Below are positions 1 through 11,500 of a DNA stretch of 64,000 nt, piece after piece. The stretch lies in NCBI GenBank assembly GCA_900239685.1, contig OENT01000104.1, forward strand, positions 62,001 through 126,000. The letters run 5' to 3'. A model generated the notes under the pieces. The model searched no databases. It saw nothing but the letters and a program-made list of their open reading frames with translations, and had not been told where the DNA came from. Position numbers and translations under genes: made by a program. The first letter of the stretch is position 1. The number at the start of each line of letters is the position of its first letter. The stretch is from Rotaria macrura (Eukaryota > Rotifera > Eurotatoria > Philodinida > Philodinidae).

Positions 1-1
1 G

Positions 2-3000
2 CGTATATTTAAATTACATGATTATGTTGTGCCATGTGGATATTGTCAAGCACCACCTAATCCTCATAGTTCATCGAAGTTTTGTCTGAATTGTTATCAA
101 GTATCTTATTGTGATGAGTAAGTTATTCATAATAATAAATTAACTAAATGTTAACTCTAGTTTTCTTCATTTATAGTATCTGTCAAAAACTTCATGCACA
201 AGAACATAAAAATTATTGTGGATTTCGATCATCTGAAAACTATGAAGTCATCGGTGTTCCATTTATTATTTCATTGCCAGAATCAAAACTAACATGTAAA
301 AATGTATTTGAACAGATTAGTATTTATGCTAAGTAAGAATTTTTTCTCCTTCTATTTAATTGATTGAAGATAATTAAAATGTTTGTGAAATTTACTTTTT
401 TTTAGACGAAGTGTAGATATTTATATTGAACGTTCGAAACGTGCTCGTCAATCATCACCTTCAAATGATGACTTCAATCGTGTAAATAGTGATCTAGATG
501 ATGACGATGAACACGATACTCATGATGATGAAGACACGTAAGTTTAAGACTAAACTAAAATAAAAAATAATCTATGATGAGCTATTTTTCACAAGGAAGG
601 ACAGATAGATTTTAAATTGTATGAAGTAAAGACGTTTTTTTCGACGTCGCTCGTCATTCAATCTGACTTATATAACTTAAAAAATATTTATTACACGGTT
701 GCTTTTAAAGATCTATATGTCTCAGTCGACCAAATGCATATGATCTCGTTTGATTAATGAAACAATAGGCAATGATAATTGATCTACCGATGTGGTGTAT
801 TTCTGTAATGATATAATCTTGGCCAAGAACATCTACTGTTTCTGCATCCACTTGAAAATACTTGGTGCGAGTTAGATGTAAAAGTTTCTCCTGCCAAAAC
901 ATACTTCTTCGACTTTTTATGTTCGAATAAAATTAAATGAGTATGATTGAAGTTTACGCAAAAATTTAAAATCAATGTCTGTGCAAGACACACTAGGGAT
1001 CACGGTTTACTGCTTTAGTAGAAGTATGCTATTCTCTCGAATACGAGATTGTTGTTTAATAATAAAGGACATAGAAAATTCAATATTCTAACCAGTGAAA
1101 CGTTTTCTACGAGCTTCGACCAAACAGATTATCTTCATCCGAATAAATGCTCTTAATTAAAAACTTGCTGCTGACGAAACTTCATTTGAACAATATGCAT
1201 ACAAGTTGCTGTAGCAACTTTCGACAGACCGAAATAGAAAGCATTTTTGCAGCTGCTGTCGTTCGTCACGCTGTGGCTTGTTTTATTCTATCTATTTTGA
1301 GGATGATTTCTTCAACCAGTCTACTATTTTATCGTTTCGAAATCAATCGAGGAAACTAGTTCATCTCTCTCTCTCTCTCTGTATACAGATATATATTGTA
1401 AAACTCATTTTATATCATGCCTTACGAAATTCAGTTAACTGAAAACGAAATGTTTCACGTATCTTTCTGTTGATAATTTTTCCACCGAGAGACTAGGGAT
1501 CCTAACAACTTGATAGCCATAGCGAATTCAATCGTCTAAGTTATTGTTAGGGACATATTGAATTATACTACTATTTCTTATAGAAAGCTAAACTCATGCT
1601 TGATAATCATAAAAATCGGTTTGGAAACACTTCTATACTTGACATTTTCACATCGAACTAGAACCATTGCGAGACTATGTAATCGAAATAGGCATGCACC
1701 AAATCCTGTTTTTAAGTGATAAAGATGACTCATTTTCCATGTGAAGAACCATCAGTTCTTGTCAAACCTCCGTGTGCTCTCTACTCAAGCCTTATTGCTC
1801 TATGTGATACAATATATAGATATGTCAAATCTTGCATTTAAATGAGCAGGATTTCATCAAAAATTCACGTTTTTGGTCAAATCCTGCTCATTTAAATGCA
1901 AGATTTGACATATCTATATATTGTATCACATAGAGCAATAAGGCTTGAGTAGAGAGCACACGGAGGTTTGACAAGAACTGACAGTTCTTCACATGGAAAA
2001 TGAGTCATCTTTATCACTTAAAAACAGGATTTGGTGCATGCCTAAATCGAAATATAATATTCATTCTGAATGAATGATGCAAGTAGAAGTATAGATTGAT
2101 ATTCAAAAAACAAGAATCAATCGATTTTGATATTTCTAGTCCAAAAACTCTCTTAAATGCATATTCGTAGACATTTGCTTAAATGATAAAGACTCCTCGT
2201 CATATTTGAGTCAGAATGAAAGACAAAGCTTTTAAAATTTTGAGAACGATTTCCATTGAGCTATGAAGATTATTACCATTTCTGTTGACCTTGATACGCT
2301 AATTTTTTAAATACTAGTAGATTCTATTCTGTCGAACGGCTTGTGAAACCAATGAATCATACTTTTTCATTCCTGAAGTTGAAAGAAAATTGTTAACAAA
2401 TAGTAAATCACGAGAGAAAACGTTTGATTCGAGTCAACTAATTTTTTTTCTGGTCAATTGCTACTGAATGAGTGTGTCTTTTATGTCAAATCTCTTTGAT
2501 TACATTACAGTGTAACGAAATTGGGATACGGTTCTTTTTGATTGGTAAAACTTTATGTAATTGATTATTTGTGGAAGAAAAAAGGACATGCTGTTTATCA
2601 AAAGAAGCATAAAGGAACATTGTCATTTAAATTATTCTGTCACTCTTTTTATTTGTAGTTTCAGCGATATTGAAAACGTTGATTGGACAACAATAAGAAG
2701 TACCCTTTCATCATCCGATTCTTGGTCTATATGTCGTCTTGGTGACTATTTTGTTAAAACTGGTGGAAGAAAACGTCGACATCATCATGAACGAATAAAT
2801 CATAAAGATAAAATGATTAAAAATCATAATGACGGTGAAGCCATGATGGCAAATAGTGCTAGTAGTAGTAGTACGGAAGAGTTCGATATGTTGGATGATA
2901 TCTATAAAAATCAACCATTATTTCGTTTAATGCCGCAAACACCTACTACTTCAAATATTGCACTTCAACCAATTGTTGAACCAGGTAGAAATGAAATTTC

Positions 3001-4023
3001 AAAATCTAAATTCAAACTATATTCGATTTTTTTGCTATCCTAAGGCGATGATGCGGATAGAATTTTACATCGTTACAACACATTTTCCATCGATTGGTTT
3101 ACAGATAATAAACCTGAAGCACCATTACGGGTTTTACCATCGAAACATCGTAATGGCATCAATGGCCTGATTGAAGATGATAGTGTTTTTAATTTATCTT
3201 CGGGAGGTATGCAAATTATGAAGATGAAAGCTTTCGCCGAGTATAATATCTTCATGTATTTTATTTAGATCAAGATATAACACTTCAACAATGTCTTCAG
3301 ACGTTTATCGAACCTGAAGTACTAGGTCCCGATGATAAATGGTATTGTCCGAATTGTAAAGAACACATGCAAGCTGAAAAGATCATGTCAGTTTGGCGTT
3401 TACCACCAGTGCTTATTATACACCTTAAACGATTTAAATATTATCATGGTACATATGGATATTATTCTGATTCACGAGTAAAAGTTGATACTAACGTTAA
3501 ATATCCAGTTCAGTATGTGCTTTTCATTGGAAGAAAAAAATTTGATTCGTAAAAGAAATCTTTCTTTTTTTCCTCTGTCACTTACTTTCAGTGATCTTAA
3601 CATGACTCCATATTGTTCATCAGCAACAGATTCATCTCAATCTCGTTATGACCTATTTGGTATCATAAATCATCGTGGCACTGCATGGTTTGGACATTAT
3701 ACATCTAATGCTAGACTTCTATCGTACAATGATTCAGCTAAAACTGAAATCGGTAAGGAAAATTTTTCTTTGTACAATTGTAATACTTTGTTTGTTCTGT
3801 GGTAGGCTGGAGAAATTTTGATGATGAACGTGTATCATCAATATCATACGATAAGGATCTTGTTCGATCTGATGCTTATGTTCTTTTCTATCGTCATCGT
3901 TATTTACCTATTAATCTCGTTGTTAATGAACAAAGTGCATCACCAATGTCTATGGATACATACGAAGATTCAGTAACGATGGAGTCATCCTCCATAAGAG
4001 ATGTTCAAGATCTTTTTAAATGA
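2..4023 (+). CDS. USP19: USP19-like ubiquitin carboxyl-terminal hydrolase, 3' part (5' end outside window)
   Basis: Cysteine deubiquitinase; in animals USP19 is partly ER-anchored and acts in protein quality control. Exons: 2-117, 177-332, 406-537, 2659-2984, 3045-3206, 3269-3512, 3592-3752, 3806-4023, giving 504 codons plus stop with consistent phases. The first two exons encode a MYND zinc finger (CGYC, CLNCY, YCDEICQKLH, HKNYC), and the following IGVPFIISLPESKLT aligns with the segment after the MYND finger of USP19. A long acidic, low-complexity insert follows. The C-terminal half of the USP fold is seen next: CPNC zinc-ribbon half, WRLPPVLIIHLKRF, then the catalytic His box WFGHYTSNARL and the ending GWRNFDDERV...AYVLFYRHR, close to human USP19. 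The catalytic Cys box lies upstream of the window, so activity cannot be judged. Intron 538-2658 is about 2.1 kb and contains a MITE. The MYND-inside-USP layout favours USP19 over USP4/11/15. Confidence 0.88.
538..2658 (+). other. Long intron of USP19-like gene
   Basis: Donor GTAAGT at 538 and acceptor TTTGTAG ending at 2658. Apart from the MITE at 1689-2044 and a short (CT)n run near 1364-1380, no coding-like or structured content was recognised. The other introns of the gene are about 55-85 bp, so this one is expanded. Confidence 0.7.
1681..2052. mobile_element. Palindromic hAT-type MITE with 8-bp target site duplication
   Basis: Element 1689-2044 (356 bp). The arms 1689-1854 and 1879-2044 are reverse complements with only about two mismatches and no indels (paired coordinates always sum to 3733), around a 24-bp loop. 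Ends read TAGGCATGCACC and GGTGCATGCCTA. The flanks carry the direct repeat AATCGAAA (1681-1688 and 2045-2052). An 8-bp duplication and TAGG-type ends fit hAT-superfamily excision/insertion. There is no coding capacity, so it is non-autonomous. It lies in the long intron of the USP19-like gene. The near-perfect arm match suggests recent insertion or repair by gene conversion. Confidence 0.85.
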
Positions 4024-7000
4024 GGAATTTCTCACACGAATAGAGATGGTTCGACTAGAAAATTAAAAAAATCGCTTATTTGACATTGTGATTTTCTCTT
4101 TTTTTTGCTGCTTAGACAACGCTTTGTGTGTTTTTTTTCTCTTTTTTATGAAAACATCCCGTGTGTGTCCTTTTCTGTTTGTTTTTTTTTTCATTATTTT
4201 TGCGCAAAAAAAAAGCCTACAAATTAATAGCCTAGTTAAAATTGATATGCATTTTACAGAACATCTACAAAGTTAATTTCAATAGTTTTAATTGAAAGAT
4301 GAATGCGTAAAATTCTCAAAGAAAAAAATTTCATTGTCCAATTATCAATCAAAGATACTGTTTCATAGTAAGCGTACTCAGATCCTATAAAGAGATAGTA
4401 TCGTTAAATCGTTTCACATATCAATTATGTACAGCTTTTATTTGATTACTTTGATGTGTGATTACCAGTCTTCACAAATATCATGATAAGCTATACGTTC
4501 AATTAAATATCGCTCTTCTAGATTTTGAACTGCGAGAATTTTTCTAATTCAAATCGTCCACTTAACGATAATCATGATCTCTTTTGAATAATGTTCACAC
4601 GCCAGAAACTGCAATAAAACTATATTTTCATGAATCGTATGTTCATGAGTATGTATATTAAGTACGGAGGCCAAAGTTTAATATCTATGCTTTTTTCTTC
4701 TATAAGGTTTTTCAAGTACGCATTGTCATCGAATTTCATGATGCGTCACATAGTCCAGAACTACACAATTCGTACTCAGTGTTGTCAGATATGCTGAGAG
4801 AGAGACATTTTCAAATACATCTATGTATAGATACTGACCGTAGATTATAATAAAACAAAAATTCTTGCAGCTACACATACATAACCATATTTATTGATTT
4901 ATTTCTCGCGAATTGGGAAATATTTATAATCAAGCCTATCATTGAACGAATGCCAATTCGACAATTATATCTATTGTATTCGTCTTTGATAGTCAACATT
5001 CCATGATTATCACTGACAACTAATGAATAATAACAATAAAAAACACATGAGCGCAGGAGAGGCTCAGTTGAAATATTAATTGTTTAACTTACGTGCATCA
5101 ACGATTTCGATTGGAATCAAACGTTTTCTACTGAATGCAGACGATTTTAGCTAATCGGTTTTTCTATATTGACTCACACAAACTCTTATTTATTACAGCT
5201 TGCCAGATAGGCTGACTCAATCGGAATGATGGTCGACACAGACAACTCACGCTAATTGAGATGACCTAAATGAGATATCTTTCATCGTAGGTGGCTGTTG
5301 ATATTGAGATTCATGTTTCTATGAGTAAATCCAATGTAACGCTAAAGAGATAATATCAAAAAACGTTGCTTAGAGCTTTTTCGATATGCTCACAATTCAG
5401 CAAAAGAACTATTTAAAATTCTCTTCAAATGAACATTGTATCATAAATTTGCATCTAGAACTTTAAAAATATTTTAAATACAGTGTCAATTTTATCTGTA
5501 GTCTTGTCGTTAACTTCAAAATGATCGGTACTAATTACTTTATAACGTTCAATAAGGACTGATATGATCGTCGACTGATCGAAATTAAAATAGATATACT
5601 ACGTTTATGAAGATCATTCGATGGAGTTCTTTAACCATTTCTCGATAGCCAGTGCTATCGAAATCGACATAAGAATATTTGATAATAAATTCTTCTGAAA
5701 GATGATCATGAGAAAATCGAACATGTCATTCTCTCATCACTGGCATATTAATTTTTAATCTACTTGTTCATTGTTTTAAAATATATATATCTATTACACT
5801 AAAATGATTTTCATTTAGACGTCATGCAAATTTTGCATGAAATATAGAATACAACAAATGCTTGAGCAATTTCATGTAACTTACCCGTTAAAATATAAAT
5901 CGATGATGAATTCATGTAACTTTCATTCTAAAGTAATCGGCGACTAATCAATAATCAGTTGGTAAAAATCGAGAATCTATTTTGCGTCTGTTTCAAATCT
6001 ACAAGAAATTCTACAGAAATTTCTTTCCATTCTGAATAACTTGTTCGAATGCAAATGAGGAACAAAGTCTACTCTTCAAATTTCTATCACCGCAAGATTT
6101 TTCAACATCACTTGAAATCTATCACGAAAGAAACTATATGCCAGTCATAACGACTGATTTTTTTTCAACGATTAATAGATTCTGATTGTTCAGCGGAATC
6201 CATGGATAGTTTTAGATTGAACGTCATTACAAATATGTCATACGATGATACAGCTATCTAAAAATTTCATTTATTCCATGTATCATCAAAAGTTTTTATA
6301 CTCAAGAAATGGAAAATTTCTCTTTCAAATTGCGTTTGATTGTTCGAAATCGTCCGTAACAAATGGAATATATACATATTGTCTAGTTGATTTATGAAAC
6401 AAGCACCGACAACTATGATTGATTGTTTCATCTTTATTATGGTTAACGTATGGCTTAGACAATGTTGAATCAAATGATCGAAAGATAAAATGAATTCTGA
6501 TTATTCAATAAGCTCTTATTTAATATGCAATCCTTATTCCTGGTTAATAGCAACATGGAACATTCAGTTCCACTGATGTGCTTTACACTATGAATATCGA
6601 TGCAATTCATTGAAACAGTATATATTATGAATTCTAATGATATGCATGGTTCTCTTAGCATCGTTTTTTTAGAAGAAGAAAATAATTGGTTAATATAATT
6701 AATATGAAAATATACTAAATAAATCGACATAGTTGTTGAGTGAATAAATAACAGACGAAAAAACACTTCTGACGGTAAACCGACGTACATTCGTATTCGA
6801 GAAAATAAGAAAAAAGTATTGTAGATTGATTTCTTTCTCATTATTCGTTCTCGTCCATTGAATTATAACAAGAATCAACTGAAGTATCAACAAAAATGAC
6901 TACTAATCATCATATGAATTTGTCATTAGGGTTATAATGCTTTATTTTCATGTCTATTCACATAGTCAAGTAATATACACGCAGTTACACCTATTCTATT

Positions 7001-7051
7001 GATGAAAAAACGGTTTCTTTTCTTAGATTTGTATTACGATTATCGAACAAA
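4024..7051. other. Intergenic, no gene seen
   Basis: AT-rich sequence between the USP19-like stop and the sHSP start. The first 200 bases are T-rich low complexity with runs of 8-10 T, probably the 3' UTR and termination zone of the USP19-like gene. Open frames are short, with no family resemblance and no paired splice signals. A possible promoter or trans-splice region for the sHSP lies at the right edge (acceptor TTTCTTTTCTTAG near 7026). Confidence 0.5.
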
Positions 7052-8477
7052 ATGTCATCTTCATATCGATATACAGATTCACCAATATTTGACTCTAGCA
7101 TACAGTTGAATCATCGAGTAGATATTCCGGTTCGTCGTCTAACTAATGATTTTGTCAATCAATTCAATGAACGATATAGTTCAAACCAGATTCATTCTAA
7201 GGACACAACACTACAATGGATTCATGATCCGATAAGTGGTAATGAAAAGTTTCGCATTCGAGTTAATATTGAAGGATTCGATCAAAATGAAGTAACTGTT
7301 TTTCGTCGACCAAATTTTCCTTTTCTAATTCATACATCACATTATTATTATTAGGTGCATATTCATGTGGATGGGAATAGAATTTTCATAAACGGTGAAC
7401 GTATAATAAATAAACGTCAAGTAGGTCATACTTCATATTTCTTTTGGATTCTTAGAGATACGTTGGTAGAAACACGATTAGAAAGTTTCGTATATTTCAG
7501 GGCGTGTCGAAGAAAATAATTGATAAATTCTATGAATTACCTCATGATGTTGATCCGTTTAGGTAATAACGCACATACTGTTCTCTATCTGTCAACGATG
7601 TCAGTTATCTTTTACTTCTAGTTCACATGTCACTTATCCATCACCAATTATAATGCAAATTGATTTTTCATCGAAATATCCATCCACAAGATTCGTTCAA
7701 TCAAGAAGATATACCTCACCACGAATATTTATGCCAAATAAGGTAGTTTCAAATTCATACAGTCATGCTGTGTATGACGATGCACCTTTTGAAAATCAAA
7801 GTTCTCTTACTGATACACATCAAATTCCAATATATCAACTTTCTGATGCAACTATCGATTCATCGCTGCTTCAGACAAATTCAATTGATCCAACGTATAA
7901 ATTTCATCAATTAATTGATGATGATCAACTAAATCAAAGTAACACAATGTACAAACAAAATCCTATGGACGCATATCATCAACGATCAAGTCCAACAATT
8001 GATATTCCAGCAACATATAAAGTTGCACATCAGCGTTCGACTAGTCCAGAATTAATCAACATGACTGAAGATAGTTTACCATTCAATATGAATTTTGATA
8101 ATCGAAATCTAACACCAACGTCATCTTCGAATGGTGATAGTAGTGAAAATCAAAATGAATCATTATTTTTTCCTCGATATTTCAATTCAGATGTTTTCTA
8201 TGGAAGCGAATTTCAACCGCAAATATTCACCGATGATTGCAATCAACGATATATAGAAATGAAACTTGATTTACATGATTATAATCCAGACAACATTCAA
8301 GTATCTGTGAACGACAATGATCTTATTGTTCATGTTATACAAACAAATTTTTATAAACAAATAACATTACCATCGAATATTGATTTATCAAGTTTATCAG
8401 TACATTATCATTATGATAAGAAACTTTATCTAACTATCAAGTTACTCGATGAATATTCATCTTTTAAATTTATTTAA
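7052..8477 (+). CDS. Small heat-shock protein with two alpha-crystallin domains
   Basis: ATP-independent holdase chaperone family. Exons: 7052-7291, 7355-7420, 7501-7562, 7622-8477; 407 aa. The first alpha-crystallin domain (about residues 55-140, split over four exons) shows FRIRVNIEGFDQNEVHIHVD, GNRIFINGERI and a typical YELPHDVDP strand. A long Asn/Ser/Asp-rich linker follows. A second alpha-crystallin domain ends the protein (about 320-405): YIEMKLDLHDYNPDNIQVSV, NDNDLIVHV, QITLPSNIDL and YDKKLYLTIKLL. Ordinary sHSPs have one such domain and 150-250 aa; two-domain forms are known in flatworms (Tsp36/p35 type). No clear C-terminal IxI motif was seen. The stop is 108 bp before the SLC34 start on the same strand. 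Start chosen at the first ATG after an acceptor-like TTCTTTTCTTAG. Heat-shock elements were not convincingly seen. Confidence 0.9.
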
Positions 8478-8585
8478 TAATGCGCTTTTTTTTGTTTTGA
8501 AAGCTTTTCTTTTTGAACTATAAATATATCTACGCTTTTTCTCTTCGTCATTTGGCGCGAGAATTTTCTCAGAGTCATTGTCTAG
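8478..8585 (+). promoter_or_regulatory. Short intergenic spacer with splice-acceptor-like tract (candidate trans-splice site)
   Basis: Only 108 bp separate the sHSP stop from the SLC34 ATG. The spacer contains T-rich stretches and ends GAATTTTCTCAG, then AGTCATTGTCTAG directly against the ATG. Both AG ends look like 3' splice sites, yet no donor exists in the spacer. This fits spliced-leader trans-splicing of a downstream gene, known in rotifers and flatworms. Inference only. Confidence 0.45.
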
Positions 8586-11500
8586 ATGGAAAATTTCAAT
8601 ACGGATAATGAACAATGTCGAACAATACTTGAACCATATCTTTCATTACCGGTCGATTCTGATGAATATACACAAAAACTTTATGCAACTTTAAATGAAA
8701 TAAAAGAAAGAGTAAACGTGAGTGAAACACAAATGATTTTTGTTGCTCATCGCTATGAACAAACTGGTCGAATACCATGGTATATCATGTCTACAAGAGA
8801 GAAAATGTTCTACTTATTAAATATTATAGTAAGAGTTGTATCTTTCATTGTCTCCCTGTATCTATTTACGATCACACTTGATTTAATGACAACGTCATTT
8901 ATATTATTAAGTCGTTCAATATTCGGACGAGTGTTTCGAAGTCGAATCTTATTGAAAAATCCTATTATTGGTGTTATGTTGGGTATTATTGTGACGACGA
9001 TTCTTCAAAGTTCATCGACTGTGACATCAATACTTGTTTCAATGGTTGGTAGTGGAATCGTTGAAGATGTTCGTTCCATTATTCCAATGATTATGGGTAA
9101 GAATAATGAAAATGAAAGAAAATGCAATCAGATGTCGAAAAATCATTTGATGTTAATGTTTTCAACGAGATTGATTGAACATGATTTAGCTCAATTTCTA
9201 GCACAGAAAGATTTCAATCCTGCTATATAGATCTATGTGATGGACCAAAGAAGATAATATTCAGTTCCGTTGAGATTAAAACGTAAAAAATGATTATCTA
9301 TGATTTATCTATAACATAATGACCACACCAGTAGTCGATCGTATAGAAACTGCTATTTCTCTCATAAGAGAACATTCGATGACAATTCATTCATTTTGCT
9401 CCCATATTTACTAGAAAATCATTCTCTTTATTCAATTTAAACATGAACAGAAATATTAAGGAAGATTGTGTTTCGGTCACTTGAATATTTACTGTTATCA
9501 TTGTGATGGTAATAAAAAAGCATGGCTTTCGAAAACAAACAAGCTGTGGAATATATCAACGTGCGGAAGTGATACAGTATACTAGAAAATTTACAAGAAC
9601 GGATGAATTTCAAAGAGATATCAAAATAGAACCCGTGCAATATGTTCTAGACTTGTTCATACTAATAGAGAATCATTTCGCATTTGTTCGCTAACATATG
9701 TATTATTCAACGTGAAAGCAGGAGTTGAATCTTTTTCTTCGAGTAACATCATTGTTGCTACTCTAAAATTTCCCATGACGGCACGAGTCGTCCAGAAACT
9801 AGTCTTCCACCAATAATGTTTACTGATCTTACATCTGATGATTGGGAGGAAAAATGATCTTATTCTAATACTAGTCACTGTATTCATGTGTTAATTGTGC
9901 GTACAATAGCAACCAAAAAAGTTGTATCATCATGAAATACTCCGTCTCAGAGGCCCAACCAGGCTGCGTTTTTCAAGGCCTGGCCGACCTGTGACAGGCC
10001 TTTGTATTTCAAGCCTGCCTGTGCCTGCTGACTCATTTTTTCGTCCCGGCCTGCCTGCCTAGCATTTTCTGTGGCCTACCTGAAAGGGCCCGTCTATTTT
10101 TATTTTATACCAATAACATAATCAGGTGCCGCGAGCAACCAAAAATTGGTGATGGGAGTAACCAGTAATATCCTACTTTCAAAAAATTTTGCGAAGAAGT
10201 AACTAGTATTGCCAGGTCTTCTGGATTTTGACAGTTTTTCGAGATTTTTATGAAGTTTTTGGTGTTTTGGCAATTTTTTTAAGACTTTCTCAGGATTTTT
10301 TCGAAGTTTTTTGGATTTTTTTGAGATTTTTTGGAGCATTTTTTAGGTTTTTTAAAGACTTTTCGGAGTTTTACAGAATATTGAGATTTGAATTCTGGAT
10401 TTTCGAGTTTGACATCTGGCAACACTGAGAGTAACTTATAAAATCATGTTTCAGTTAGTATAAATTTCATTCTGTGAAATGGAATGCAAGACAATTTTTC
10501 GAATATTCCGAAGGAGAGAGTCACACACATACTGTCCTGATGGTTACTATGATAGAATAGAAACCCTTATTTTGTTATACTAGTGAACGATATGGGGAAT
10601 CATTAATAGAGATGGAAGATCAATACCAGCCATTTCTCGAAAAAAACACAATTAAATGCTAACATTTAAGTTAAAAAAACTAAAAAGGGCTTTAACAATC
10701 AATAACAAATATCAAAACAAGACTCGATTAGAAAGATCTTAACAACAATCAAGACTAAAAGAATATAGATCAATAAGGACATAAAGAGTACATAGATACA
10801 AATGATGACCTATGCGATTTGTGATGAACATTAGTCATCATTTCGATCCATTACAATGAACACAGAACATTATTCTATACTTCTCCTAATTGTTAGCTCT
10901 AATTTCAAGTTGTTAAAAAAATTTCTATCGAAAAGAAAACAATATATATAAAGGATATAGACAGGCCAGGCAGCTTGGTGTTTTTGAGCGGCCTAACTGG
11001 CCTGCCTAAGACAGCCCAGACCTAAAAACGTGGCCTGTGTCTGTCACAGGCAGGCAGGCCTAATGGCGTGGTTGAACCTCTGCTCCATCTTTAACATAAA
11101 AGCTTAGCTTCAAATGATTGATCATAAGCTTGTTGTTGAAGTATTTGTCTATGATTTTTTTTTCTTAATTATTTAGGAGCAAATATAGGTAGGCCAATCG
11201 AATGTACGTGATAGTTTAAACTAGAACATAGTTAACTCGTGGATAAAGTTCACGTTAAAATTTTGCTTTTCTTTTCTTATTTTTGTATATAGGAACTTCT
11301 ATAACAAATACTCTAGTTGCTTTCACTCAGATAGGAAATCGAGACGAATTTTCTCGTAGTTTTTCTTCGGGTATTCTTATGGATGTATTCAATTATTTAA
11401 CAACACTTATTCTTTTACCTCTTGAAATTTTTATTGATCATATAACGACAGCAACGGATAGTTTTCATCGTAAGTATCTGTTATATAATTCAACAATGAT

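Noticed and set aside
10100..10428. Lys-rich minus-strand and Phe-rich plus-strand open frames
   Set aside because: They come from T-rich low-complexity sequence inside the hAT-like element; no family resemblance.
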